Shown in pieces: positions 7,812-16,686 of a stretch of 64,000 bases of DNA. Where the stretch lies: assembly GCA_905235085.1 (NCBI GenBank), contig CAJOKD010000018.1, positions 23,326 to 87,325 of the forward strand, given 5' to 3'. The position numbers were made by a program, and so were the translations under genes. The first letter of the stretch is position 1, and every line of letters starts with the position of its first letter. The notes beneath the pieces were generated by a model. That model did not search any database, was not told where the DNA came from, and saw only the letters and a list, made by a program, of their open reading frames with translations. The stretch comes from an uncultured Bacteroidales bacterium (lineage in GTDB: Bacteria; Bacteroidota; Bacteroidia; Bacteroidales; UBA932).

Positions 7812-8657
7812 ATGAAAAGAATTCTCCTCTCACTGGCAGCGGTCCTGGTGGCGCTTCCAGTTTCCCTTTCCGCTAAGGACAAGACTGCGGAAATCAAAGT
7901 GATTTCGTATAACATAAGGGTCGGCGCGGCCAAGGACGGAACCAACTCCTGGGAATACCGTTACCCTGCCTCCGCAATGATGATTTCGGAACAGAAACCG
8001 GATATCTTCGGCTTGCAGGAAGCACTTGATTTCCAGGTCCATTACCTGGAGGAGTACTGCAAGGGATACAAGAGTGTCGGAGTAGGCCGCGAAGACGGCA
8101 AGCACAAAGGGGAGCATATGTCCATATTCTGGAACAAGAAGACCACCAAGTTGCTCAAATGGGGGACTTTTTGGCTCTCTGAAACTCCGGACAAACCGGG
8201 TAAGGGCTGGGATGCCGACTGCATCCGCACGGCCACCTGGGCATTGATGAAGGACAAGGCTACCGGAAAGAAGTACTTCTATGTCAACACCCACCTGGAC
8301 CACATCGGCTGGGAGGCCAGGAAGAACGGTCTCAAGCTCATCGTGGACAGGATAGACAGCATCAATCCGAAGGGGCTTCCGATGATCATCACGGGAGACT
8401 TCAATATGGAAATCGACCGTCCTGAGTTCGACCTCAAGAAGATAATGAAGAATGCCCGCGAAGTGGCCGTGAAGACAGACCACATCAAGACCTTCAACGG
8501 CTGGGGCAAGGGAGGCACCGAAAACCAGGAGACCATAGACTACATCTGGTTCAAGGGATTCAGCACCTGCACTGAATATGAGACCATAACCAAGAAGTAT
8601 ATGGACAGGGCCTACATATCCGACCATTATCCGATAAAGGCAACTCTCGTATTCTGA
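7812..8657 (+). CDS. Exported endonuclease/exonuclease/phosphatase family protein
   Basis: About 281 residues from the ATG at 7812 (MKRILLSLAAVLVALPVSLSA is a clean signal peptide; an in-frame ATG at 7794 would add six residues before it). All metal and phosphate motifs of the EEP fold are present in order: VISYNIRVG, GLQEAL, YVNTHLDHIG, ITGDFNME, IDYIWFKG and ISDHYPI. The family contains DNases, sphingomyelinases and sugar or inositol phosphate phosphatases; the exported Bacteroidales members are probably metal-dependent phosphodiesterases, but the substrate is not visible. Its stop codon overlaps the start of the serine hydrolase gene, so the two are translationally coupled. Confidence 0.87.
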   Translation: MKRILLSLAAVLVALPVSLSAKDKTAEIKVISYNIRVGAAKDGTNSWEYRYPASAMMISEQKPDIFGLQEALDFQVHYLEEYCKGYKSVGVGREDGKHKGEHMSIFWNKKTTKLLKWGTFWLSETPDKPGKGWDADCIRTATWALMKDKATGKKYFYVNTHLDHIGWEARKNGLKLIVDRIDSINPKGLPMIITGDFNMEIDRPEFDLKKIMKNAREVAVKTDHIKTFNGWGKGGTENQETIDYIWFKGFSTCTEYETITKKYMDRAYISDHYPIKATLVF

Positions 8658-9874
8658 TGAAACGTTTAGCCTCAACAGCCTTGTGCCTGTGCCTCCAGGC
8701 CCAGCAGAAGGTCGTTTCTCCGAAGTCCCGTGGCTTGGACCAGGACCATCTCGCCCTCGTCGACGGGGTGATCGGGGATGCTATCTCCGAGGGTACGATC
8801 CCAGGAGCAGTGCTGGCGGTCGTGCGAGGCGACGACATAGTCTGGCTGAAGGCTTACGGCAACAAGAGCGTCAAGCCTGTCACCGAGCCTATGACCACGG
8901 GGACCATATTCGACCTGGCTTCCTGCAGCAAGGTCCTGGGCACCACCCTCGCTTTTATGACGCTGGTCGAGGACGGCAAGGTCAGGCTGGGCGACAGGGT
9001 CAGCCTGTTCATCCCGGATTTCGCTCCGTGGACCGACCCCGAATCCGGAGAAGAGGTCCACATTACGGTCAGGGACCTTCTGACACACTCATCGGGACTG
9101 GCTCCCTACATCGATGTGGAATCCTTCGTCAAGGAGTACGGAGAGAACTGCCCGGAGGCCCTGGAGGGATTCATCGCCACCAAGGTCAGGAGGAACTTCC
9201 GCCCCGGGACCGGCTTTATGTACAGCTGCCTCAATTTCATCACCCTCCAAAGGATCCTGGAAAGGGTTACCGGGCAGAAGCTGTATGAATATGTCCAGGA
9301 GAGAGTATTCGCTCCGCTCGCTCTGAAGCACACCTGCTACTTCCCCTTGGATCCTTCCCTGCCTGGACTGCCGGGCATAGATTATGACTCCCTGCGCGCC
9401 TTGTGTGCACCTACTACGGTCCAGGCCGACGGGCTCCCCCTGGTCGCAAAGGTGCACGATCCGATCGCCAGGAGGATAATGGGCGGCAATTCCGGGAATG
9501 CCGGAATGTTCTCCGACGCCAGGGACATAAGCGCCATATGCTCCGCCATAATGAGGCACGGCGGAGAAATCCTCAGACCGGCGACAGTCCGGATGATGAC
9601 CACTATTCCTGAAGAGAACGACCCCAAAGTGGGACGGGCTCTCGGATGGGACAAGAAAAGCGACCACAGCAGCAATCTCGGAGACTTGTTCGACAAGGAT
9701 TTCACGATCGGACATACCGGATACACAGGTACTTCGGTAGTGATCGACCTCAAGAGCCATACCGCCGTGATCCTGCTGACCAACAGGGTCCATCCCGAGG
9801 ACAAGGGCAGCGTCGGCCGCCTCCGTTCGCAGGTCGCTAACATAGTTGCATCCTCGATCAGATACTATTATTGA
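8657..9874 (+). CDS. Serine hydrolase of the class C beta-lactamase/PBP4* fold
   Basis: A 405-residue exported serine hydrolase. The start overlaps the preceding stop (TGATGA at 8655-8660). The N-terminus is a short hydrophobic stretch (LASTALCLCLQA) that may be a weak signal peptide. The SxxK nucleophile motif is SCSKVLG at about residue 95, the second motif is FMYSCLNF at about 190, and the third (KTG equivalent) is GHTGYTGT near residue 355. The family includes esterases, D-aminopeptidases and beta-lactamases; these Bacteroidales members are more probably esterases or peptidases than resistance enzymes. Its stop overlaps the start of the DUF6377 regulator, placing it in the operon that precedes the glucan locus. 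Confidence 0.87.
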   Translation: MKRLASTALCLCLQAQQKVVSPKSRGLDQDHLALVDGVIGDAISEGTIPGAVLAVVRGDDIVWLKAYGNKSVKPVTEPMTTGTIFDLASCSKVLGTTLAFMTLVEDGKVRLGDRVSLFIPDFAPWTDPESGEEVHITVRDLLTHSSGLAPYIDVESFVKEYGENCPEALEGFIATKVRRNFRPGTGFMYSCLNFITLQRILERVTGQKLYEYVQERVFAPLALKHTCYFPLDPSLPGLPGIDYDSLRALCAPTTVQADGLPLVAKVHDPIARRIMGGNSGNAGMFSDARDISAICSAIMRHGGEILRPATVRMMTTIPEENDPKVGRALGWDKKSDHSSNLGDLFDKDFTIGHTGYTGTSVVIDLKSHTAVILLTNRVHPEDKGSVGRLRSQVANIVASSIRYYY

Positions 9875-11523
9875 TGAAACGTATGTCCGCAGCCTTCCTG
9901 GTCACGGCAACCCTGCTGGTCGCCGTATCGCTTCCTTCGCCCGGACAGACGAAGGAAGAGTTGCTCGGACTGCTGGACAAGACCATCAGCGAATCGGACA
10001 AGTATGTTTCTGACAAACTGCTGAGGATCAAGACCATCGAGAACACCCTGCACTCCAGGGGCGTCTCTGCGGAAAAGCAGTATGACATCTACGGGGAGCT
10101 GTTCGATGAATACCAGCCTTTCAATTATGTGAAGGCTACCGAAGTCCTGAAGGAGCAGAAAAGCATAGCTCTGTCGCTCGGGGACAAGGCCAAGATCAAC
10201 GACATCCTTCTGAAGGAGGCGATGCTGAATACTGCCGCCGGAGAGTTCCTGGAGGCGATGAACAACCTCTCCCAGATGGACACGACCATATTCTCCACCG
10301 AGCAGAAGATACAATATTGCAACGTACAGCAGCGATTCTGGAACGATTACAACGAATACCAGAAGAGCAACGACAAGTCTATGCTCCGCAAGGTGGGATA
10401 TTACCGGGACAGGCTCCTTTCCCTCGCCCCCCAGGGCAGCAATATCAGTGAATATATCACCGTCCGCAAGTCGATAGACGAGGGCAACTTCGCGCAGGCC
10501 GACTTCATCAACAGGCATTCTCTTTCCAAGATGGATCCATCGAGTCACGAATATGCCAACCAGGCATATTACCAGGCCAGGATCTGCGAAGCGCTGGACA
10601 GGCGCGAAGAGATGGAAAACTGGTTCATACGCTCAGCGATAGCTGATATCAAGTCAGCCACGAAGGATAACGCATCGCTATTCAGCCTGGCCTCGGAACT
10701 GTTCAATGACGGAGACCTGGAGCACGCATTCCACTATACCCAGTACTCTCTCAACGATGCCTTGTCCTTCGATGCGAAGCTGCGTCAATGGCAGATTGCG
10801 GCTATCCTGCCGGCAATCCAGAAAGGCTACACCGAGAACCAGGAAATGCATCACAGAAGGACCAGGGGACTTCTGGTAGCGGTTTCTATCCTGGCTCTCC
10901 TGCTGCTGGGCGGAGTATTCGCGCTGCTGAGCCTGTACCGGCGCCAGATCGAGTCCAACAGGAAGATAGCAAAGATGAACCTCCTCATCCAGGAGAACTC
11001 GACTGCCCTGGAAGAGTTCAATTCCAAGCTGACCCAGATGAACAAGGACTTGACGGAGGCCAACGCAGCCAAGGAGGAATACATCGGCCTGTTCCTCGGT
11101 ATGTGCTCCAAGTACATCGACAAGATGAAAGCCCACCAGAGCAAGATCCGCAAGATGGCGCTCGCAGGAAAGTATGACGAAATCATCAAGGCAGCTTCAT
11201 CGAATGAGGCCGTCGAGGAAGAGCTCAAGGAATTCTACGATATGTTCGACCAGGCTTTCCTGAAGCTCTATCCGAAATTCGTGGAACAGTTCAACGGGCT
11301 CCTCAAGGAAGATTCCAGGATAGAACTCAAGAAGGGGAAACTGCTCAATACTGAACTCAGGATTTTCGCCTTGATACGCCTTGGAATAACCCAGTCTTCG
11401 GACATCGCTTCGATGCTCCGATACTCTTCGAACACGATCTACAACTATCGCGCACAGATCAAGAACTCCTGCCTGGGAGACCGCGATACTTTCGAAGAAA
11501 GAGTGAAGCAAATAGGCAACTAA
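9874..11523 (+). CDS. DUF6377 family TPR sensor/regulator of the adjacent SusCD locus
   Basis: 549 residues from the ATG at 9874, which overlaps the stop of the serine hydrolase gene (ATGA). The parts are: signal peptide (MKRMSAAFLVTATLLVAVSL), a long helical repeat sensor region (EYQPFNYVKATEVLKEQKS onwards), a membrane segment at about 330-350 (LLVAVSILALLLLGGVFALL), a coiled coil, and a C-terminal LuxR-like HTH (RIFALIRLGITQSSDIASML, then YSSNTIYNYRAQIKNS). Proteins of this architecture lie next to susC/susD pairs in Bacteroidales and are thought to sense breakdown products in the periplasm and activate the locus. The position directly before susC supports that role. Confidence 0.88.
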   Translation: MKRMSAAFLVTATLLVAVSLPSPGQTKEELLGLLDKTISESDKYVSDKLLRIKTIENTLHSRGVSAEKQYDIYGELFDEYQPFNYVKATEVLKEQKSIALSLGDKAKINDILLKEAMLNTAAGEFLEAMNNLSQMDTTIFSTEQKIQYCNVQQRFWNDYNEYQKSNDKSMLRKVGYYRDRLLSLAPQGSNISEYITVRKSIDEGNFAQADFINRHSLSKMDPSSHEYANQAYYQARICEALDRREEMENWFIRSAIADIKSATKDNASLFSLASELFNDGDLEHAFHYTQYSLNDALSFDAKLRQWQIAAILPAIQKGYTENQEMHHRRTRGLLVAVSILALLLLGGVFALLSLYRRQIESNRKIAKMNLLIQENSTALEEFNSKLTQMNKDLTEANAAKEEYIGLFLGMCSKYIDKMKAHQSKIRKMALAGKYDEIIKAASSNEAVEEELKEFYDMFDQAFLKLYPKFVEQFNGLLKEDSRIELKKGKLLNTELRIFALIRLGITQSSDIASMLRYSSNTIYNYRAQIKNSCLGDRDTFEERVKQIGN

Positions 11524-11899
11524 AATTTTAAATAAGTGGATGGGGTTTTTGGATTGGAATAATTCAAAAACTGGCCTAACCTCCACTTTTAATTTCCAGG
11601 TGGATTATATCTATTCGGCTGATTTATAATAAATTGGCTTTTGTGCTTATGCCCACTTATCCACTTAAAAATAATTAAAACGTTTAATTAGCCCGCATCC
11701 ATCCACTTTTTTAAAACTAAACCATTATGTATCTATTTGTTTATCAATTGATTAATACCTATAGGGCAAAAGTCCTTCCCCTATTTTCCGGGGGCGTTCG
11801 TATTATTTGTCTTTGATTGATATATTTGCTGCGAAAAACACTTTTCAAGTGGATGATTTTCATAGAACAAATACTAAACTAATTAACTCTTCAAAAAAA
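11524..11899 (+). promoter_or_regulatory. 376-base regulatory leader before susC with repeated AAGTGGAT motifs
   Basis: No gene is seen here. The sequence is AT-rich and contains a repeated motif AAGTGGAT or its complement ATCCACTT: 11534-11541 (AAGTGGAT), 11581-11588 (CTCCACTT), 11598-11605 (AGGTGGAT), 11652-11658 and 11659-11666 (CCCACTT, ATCCACTT), 11701-11708 (ATCCACTT) and 11847-11854 (AAGTGGAT). A TATATTTG -7 box lies at 11821-11828, about 70 bases before the susC ATG. The motif family is a candidate binding site for the HTH regulator encoded just upstream. Confidence 0.55.
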
Positions 11900-14800
11900 A
11901 TGAGTAACAACATTCTCAGGCAGTTTGCACTGACAGTCATCTGCCTTCTCGGGATTGGCTCGGCGGTCGCTTGGTCGCAGAACATCCAGGTCAAAGGTGT
12001 CGTGCTCGATGAGAACGGAGCCGGAATGATGGGCGCCGGAATCATCCAGAAGGGCACTGAGGGAAGTACCACCAATGGTACCATCTCCGACTTGGACGGT
12101 AACTTCCAGATTACCGTTCCGCAGGGCTCCATCCTCATCGTCCAAGCATTGGGCTATATCACTCAGGAAGTTCCGGCTTCGGAATTCGTGAGAGTACAGC
12201 TCGAGACCGACAGCGAGATGCTGAACGAAACAGTAGTCGTCGGTTACGGTGTACAGAAGAAGAGCGTCGTCACCGCGGCGATTTCTTCCATTACATCCGA
12301 TGATCTCAAGGCCCAGTCCCAGAGCAGGCTTGACAATATGCTCCAGGGTATGGCTTCCGGTGTCCTCGTGACACAAAGCTCAGGCTCACCTTCCGCAGGT
12401 TCCCAGGTCCGTGTACGTGGTGTCGGAACTATCCACAATTCCGACCCGCTTTATATAGTGGACGGAATGCCGGCGGGCAGCATCGATTACCTCAACCCTA
12501 ACGACATCGAACGCATAGAGGTCCTCAAGGACGCCGCATCAGGCGCTGTCTACGGTGCCCGTGCAGCAAACGGTGTAATCCTCGTCACCACCAAGAAAGG
12601 CAAGGAAGGCAAGGTTCACGTCAACTACGACTTCTCCTATGGTATGCAGAATCCTTGGAGGAAGCCCGCCGTCCTCAACGCTACCGAATATGCCGTGATG
12701 ATGAACGAGGGTATGCTCAACGACGGACAGGCCCCTATCTATGCCGATCCATATTCACTTGGAGAAGGCACAGACTGGGTCGATACCATCTTCGACAAGA
12801 ACTCTCCTATAGTCAAGCACGACGTGAACGTGATGGGCGGCTCCGAAAGGTCCGACTACAGCATCTCCGGCGGCTACCTTTCCAACAAGGGTACCATCGG
12901 AGGACGCTTCGGCCGTTCCTACTACAACAGGTTCACCCTCAGGGAAAATATCGGAGTCACCTTGTTCGACGAGTCTGAAAACAGGAACTGGCTCAACAAG
13001 ATGACCTTCCGCAACCAGGTGTCCTATGCCCACATCAGGTCTCAGGGCATCTCCACCAACTCCGAGTTCGGATCCCCGCTGGGTTCCGCGATGGGAATGT
13101 CTCCTCTCGAGTCCATCTACGCCACGGCAGAGGATGAGCTCAGGTACCAGAGCCTTTATCCGGCCGGTTATCCTTATATCATAAGGAACAAGGACGGTGT
13201 CGCCTACTCGATCGCCGACGCCGGTGTCTATAACGAGCAGGCCAACCCGATCGCAATGCTTGACCGCCCTGCGGGACACACCAGCACCGACAAGATCGTC
13301 GCCGGCCTCATCACGGAGCTCCAGCTCATCGACGGGCTGAAATTCCGTAACAGCGTCACCATGGACCTGGCTTATGTCTACAGCCACAGCTATTCTCCTG
13401 AATACTTCCTTACTTCCAAGGATTTCAAGTACGACACCGTCACGTCTTCGACCACCTACGACAAGAACGGGAACCCGACCGTAACGGACAAGATCAACTA
13501 TGGCTCCAGCGCAAGCCAGAGCATGGACAGGTACTACACATGGCAGGTCGAGAACGTGTTCACCTACGACAAGTCTTTCGGCAAGCACACCATCAATGCT
13601 GTGCTCGGCCAGAGTGCCCTGAGGTACATTTCCGCAAACGTGGGAGCCAGCGCCAACGGCTTGACCTTCCCGTATGACGAGTGGAAGATTTCCGTGAACA
13701 ACACCCTCGGCCAGAGGGAGAACGGCGACCGCAACGGATGGGGAAGCTGGAATTCCATCCCGTACAGCCTTCTCTCATACTTCGGCCGAATCACCTACAA
13801 CTACGACGAGCGCTATATGTTCGAGGCTACCGTCAGGCGTGACGCTTCCAGCCGCTTCGGAAAGAACAACAAGTGGGGAACCTTCCCTTCCTTCTCGCTC
13901 GGATGGAATATCAAGAACGAGGCTTTCGCAAGGGACATCTACTGGCTTTCCACCGCCAAGCTCCGTGCTTCCTGGGGTATCAACGGTAACGACAACATCG
14001 GCGATTTCACCTATGCTGTCTACACCTCGTCCAACAACAACTACGTCTTCGGCGCCGGCGGCAACGGCTCCGAGGCCATCAACCTCGGTGTCAAGCCTTC
14101 CGGGCTTGCCAACCCTAACGTGAAGTGGGAAGAGTCAAGGCAGACCGACATCGGTGTCGACCTTGGATTCTGGGGCAACAAGCTGACCGCCACGGTGGAT
14201 TATTACATCAAGAACACCACCGGCATGCTACTCTCGATGCCTGTACCATCCTATGCCGGTGATTCCGCTCCTACTGGAAACCTCGGAGACATGGTCAACA
14301 AGGGTCTCGAGTTCGATCTCGGTTACAGGAACCACATCGAAGATTTCAACTACGGAATCAAGTTCAACGCGTCCTACAACAAGAACAAGCTGACCTATCT
14401 CGGAGATGACGCCACTTACCTGAGCGGATCCAGCCACAAACTGGGCACCCTCACCCGGGGCGTCGTGGGACTGCCGTTCCCGTACTTCTACGGATGGAAG
14501 ACCGACGGTGTGTTCCAGAACTGGGACGAGGTCAATTCATATGTCAACGCAGACGGAGACCTCCTCCAGCCGAATGCACAGCCTGGTGACTTCAGGTTCG
14601 TGGATACCGACGAGAACGGAGTCATCAACGATGACGACCGTACGATGATCGGCAAGGGTATTCCTGACTGGACCTTCGGCCTCACCATCAATTTCGACTG
14701 GAAGGGCTTCGATTTCAGTATGCTTCTCCAGGGACAGCTCGGTGCACAGGCATACAACGTTTCCCGCCGTACCGACCTCTACTATATCAACCTTCCGAAG

Positions 14801-15157
14801 AACATCCTCTACAGGTGGACGGGAGAAGGTACGACAAACGAATATCCCCGTTTCGCATTCAATTCGGCCAACGAGAACTACAGGGCATCAGACTACTGGG
14901 TGGAAGACGCATCCTTCCTCAGAGCCCGCAACGTCCAGCTTGGCTACACTCTTCCCAACAGCCTCACCAGGATGGCCGGCATCCAGCGCCTGAGACTGTA
15001 CGTCCAGGCAGAGAACCTGTTCACGCTCACAAGGTACACGGGATGCGATCCTGAAGTCACCGGCGGCAACTCCAGTTATGGTACCGAAGTCGGAATCGAC
15101 CGCGGTGTCTACCCGCAGAACAGGACCTTCACTTTCGGTGTCAACGTTAACTTCTAA
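11900..15157 (+). CDS. SusC/RagA-type TonB-dependent outer-membrane transporter
   Basis: 1085 residues, started at the ATG at 11900 because it gives a signal peptide (MSNNILRQFALTVICLLGIG); the open frame upstream encodes no credible leader. After the signal come a carboxypeptidase-regulatory-like domain (VKGVVLDENGAGMMGAGII), a TonB-box/plug (ETVVVGYGVQKKSVVTAAI, then VRGVGTIHNSDPLYIVDGMP) and a 22-strand barrel ending in an aromatic Phe (FTFGVNVNF). It imports oligosaccharides with its SusD partner, encoded 14 bases downstream. Length and motifs are normal for the family. Given the GH16 and GH3 enzymes downstream, the likely cargo is a beta-glucan oligosaccharide. Confidence 0.96.
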   Translation: MSNNILRQFALTVICLLGIGSAVAWSQNIQVKGVVLDENGAGMMGAGIIQKGTEGSTTNGTISDLDGNFQITVPQGSILIVQALGYITQEVPASEFVRVQLETDSEMLNETVVVGYGVQKKSVVTAAISSITSDDLKAQSQSRLDNMLQGMASGVLVTQSSGSPSAGSQVRVRGVGTIHNSDPLYIVDGMPAGSIDYLNPNDIERIEVLKDAASGAVYGARAANGVILVTTKKGKEGKVHVNYDFSYGMQNPWRKPAVLNATEYAVMMNEGMLNDGQAPIYADPYSLGEGTDWVDTIFDKNSPIVKHDVNVMGGSERSDYSISGGYLSNKGTIGGRFGRSYYNRFTLRENIGVTLFDESENRNWLNKMTFRNQVSYAHIRSQGISTNSEFGSPLGSAMGMSPLESIYATAEDELRYQSLYPAGYPYIIRNKDGVAYSIADAGVYNEQANPIAMLDRPAGHTSTDKIVAGLITELQLIDGLKFRNSVTMDLAYVYSHSYSPEYFLTSKDFKYDTVTSSTTYDKNGNPTVTDKINYGSSASQSMDRYYTWQVENVFTYDKSFGKHTINAVLGQSALRYISANVGASANGLTFPYDEWKISVNNTLGQRENGDRNGWGSWNSIPYSLLSYFGRITYNYDERYMFEATVRRDASSRFGKNNKWGTFPSFSLGWNIKNEAFARDIYWLSTAKLRASWGINGNDNIGDFTYAVYTSSNNNYVFGAGGNGSEAINLGVKPSGLANPNVKWEESRQTDIGVDLGFWGNKLTATVDYYIKNTTGMLLSMPVPSYAGDSAPTGNLGDMVNKGLEFDLGYRNHIEDFNYGIKFNASYNKNKLTYLGDDATYLSGSSHKLGTLTRGVVGLPFPYFYGWKTDGVFQNWDEVNSYVNADGDLLQPNAQPGDFRFVDTDENGVINDDDRTMIGKGIPDWTFGLTINFDWKGFDFSMLLQGQLGAQAYNVSRRTDLYYINLPKNILYRWTGEGTTNEYPRFAFNSANENYRASDYWVEDASFLRARNVQLGYTLPNSLTRMAGIQRLRLYVQAENLFTLTRYTGCDPEVTGGNSSYGTEVGIDRGVYPQNRTFTFGVNVNF

Positions 15158-15171
15158 TATTGGACATTGAT

Positions 15172-16674
15172 ATGAAAAAGATACTTTTGGCACTGAGTGC
15201 CCTTTCCATAATGGCTCTTTCTTCCTGCACCGAGGAATTCGTAACTCCGCAGCACAACTCTTCCGAACCGCTGGATGAGTACTTCAACACGGAAGCACGT
15301 ATGTTCCAGAGCCTTGTAGCCGCCTACGACCCGCTCGAGTGGTTCGACTACTTCTATCAGTACGATGCCCTGCATCTCATCTACGACATAATGGGCGACG
15401 ACATCAACGCCGGAGGCTCCAACGAAGGCGACCAGCCTATCATCGTCAAGACCCATTTCTACACCGCCACCTCTACGGATGTCTGCAACCAGATGTGGAC
15501 CATCGCATATTCAGGCATCAACCGCTGCTGCATCGTACTTGAATACGTCGACGGCGTGGAAGGCATGAGCGAGGCCACCAAACAGCTGTACAAGGCCGAG
15601 GCTACTGTCCTGAAGGCATATTACTACAACATCCTCTGGAAGCTTTGGGGCAACGTTCCTTACTATGACAAGAACCTCACTTCCCCATATTTCACCGAAC
15701 AGCTCAGCCACGACGCGGTTTACGAGAAGATCGTGAGCAACCTCGAGGACGTGTTCGCCATGAATGTCCTTCCGATGAAGGCCGACGGCGGATCTGAAGG
15801 CCGTGTCACCTTGGCGATGGCTTATATGCTCTATGCGGAAGCCGTCATGTACCAGAACGATGAATCACGGTTCTCCAAGGCTCTCGCCTACATGAAGGAA
15901 ATCATCTCTTCCGGTCAGTACCGCCTCGTCGACGACTTCGGCGGAATCTGGGAGGAATCCGGAGAATGGAACTCCGAATCCATCTGGGAGATCAACTTCA
16001 TCTCCGAAGGCGCCGTGCGCGACTGGGGCTCTCCTATCGCCACCGGAGGCCAGGTCACTTCCATCCTCACCGGCATCCCAGCCATCAAGAACAGCCCGGA
16101 CTACCAGGAAGGCTGGGGCTTCGGAACCGTCAGGGCTGCGGCGTACAACATGTACGACGACACCGACATCCGCAGGGACGGAGGCATCCTCAACTTCGAA
16201 GAATATGCTGCGGCATCCGGAGCATCCTACACCCCGCGCTGGGAGGACACCGGTTTCTTCCTCAAGAAATACATCGCCCGTGTCGGCGGAAACCACGGTT
16301 ATCTCGCCGATCCGAATTTGAACTACGGCAATAACGAGCGTATCTACCGCTATTCCGAGACCCTCCTCAACGCTGCAGAGCTTGCTGTCCGCCTCGGACA
16401 GGATGGTACTCAGTGGCTCAAGCAGGTCCGCGACAGGGCTAAGAGCAAGGATACCGGAACATCCCTGGATGACATCATCGAAGAACGCCACAAGGAGTTC
16501 GTAGGTGAAGGCAAGCGCTACTGGGACCTCGTCCGCACAGGCAAGGCCGCAACGGTGCTGACCGCTTCCAACCACGAATACCGTACTGTGAGCTGGACGG
16601 AGTCCAAGAAGTACTGGCCGATTCCTCAGTCAGAACTCGACAAGGATCCTAACCTCGTACAGAACAACTATTAA
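15172..16674 (+). CDS. SusD/RagB-type outer-membrane glycan-binding lipoprotein
   Basis: About 500 residues from the ATG at 15172 (MKKILLALSALSIMALSSC, lipobox Cys). SusD hallmarks are the TPR-like helices around NQMWTIAYSGINRCCIVLEY and the C-terminal block RYSETLLNAAELAVRLG, EERHKEFVGEGKRYWDLVRT and YWPIPQSELDKDPNLVQN. It caps the SusC barrel on the cell surface and delivers glycan to it. It sits between susC and the surface glycan-binding protein gene, in the standard order of a Bacteroidales glycan locus. Confidence 0.96.
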   Translation: MKKILLALSALSIMALSSCTEEFVTPQHNSSEPLDEYFNTEARMFQSLVAAYDPLEWFDYFYQYDALHLIYDIMGDDINAGGSNEGDQPIIVKTHFYTATSTDVCNQMWTIAYSGINRCCIVLEYVDGVEGMSEATKQLYKAEATVLKAYYYNILWKLWGNVPYYDKNLTSPYFTEQLSHDAVYEKIVSNLEDVFAMNVLPMKADGGSEGRVTLAMAYMLYAEAVMYQNDESRFSKALAYMKEIISSGQYRLVDDFGGIWEESGEWNSESIWEINFISEGAVRDWGSPIATGGQVTSILTGIPAIKNSPDYQEGWGFGTVRAAAYNMYDDTDIRRDGGILNFEEYAAASGASYTPRWEDTGFFLKKYIARVGGNHGYLADPNLNYGNNERIYRYSETLLNAAELAVRLGQDGTQWLKQVRDRAKSKDTGTSLDDIIEERHKEFVGEGKRYWDLVRTGKAATVLTASNHEYRTVSWTESKKYWPIPQSELDKDPNLVQNNY

Positions 16675-16686
16675 TCTGCAGAAGAG

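Noticed and set aside
8657-9874. Beta-lactam resistance gene
   Set aside because: The motifs show only the serine-hydrolase fold; the operon context is glycan use and such homologues are usually esterases or peptidases.
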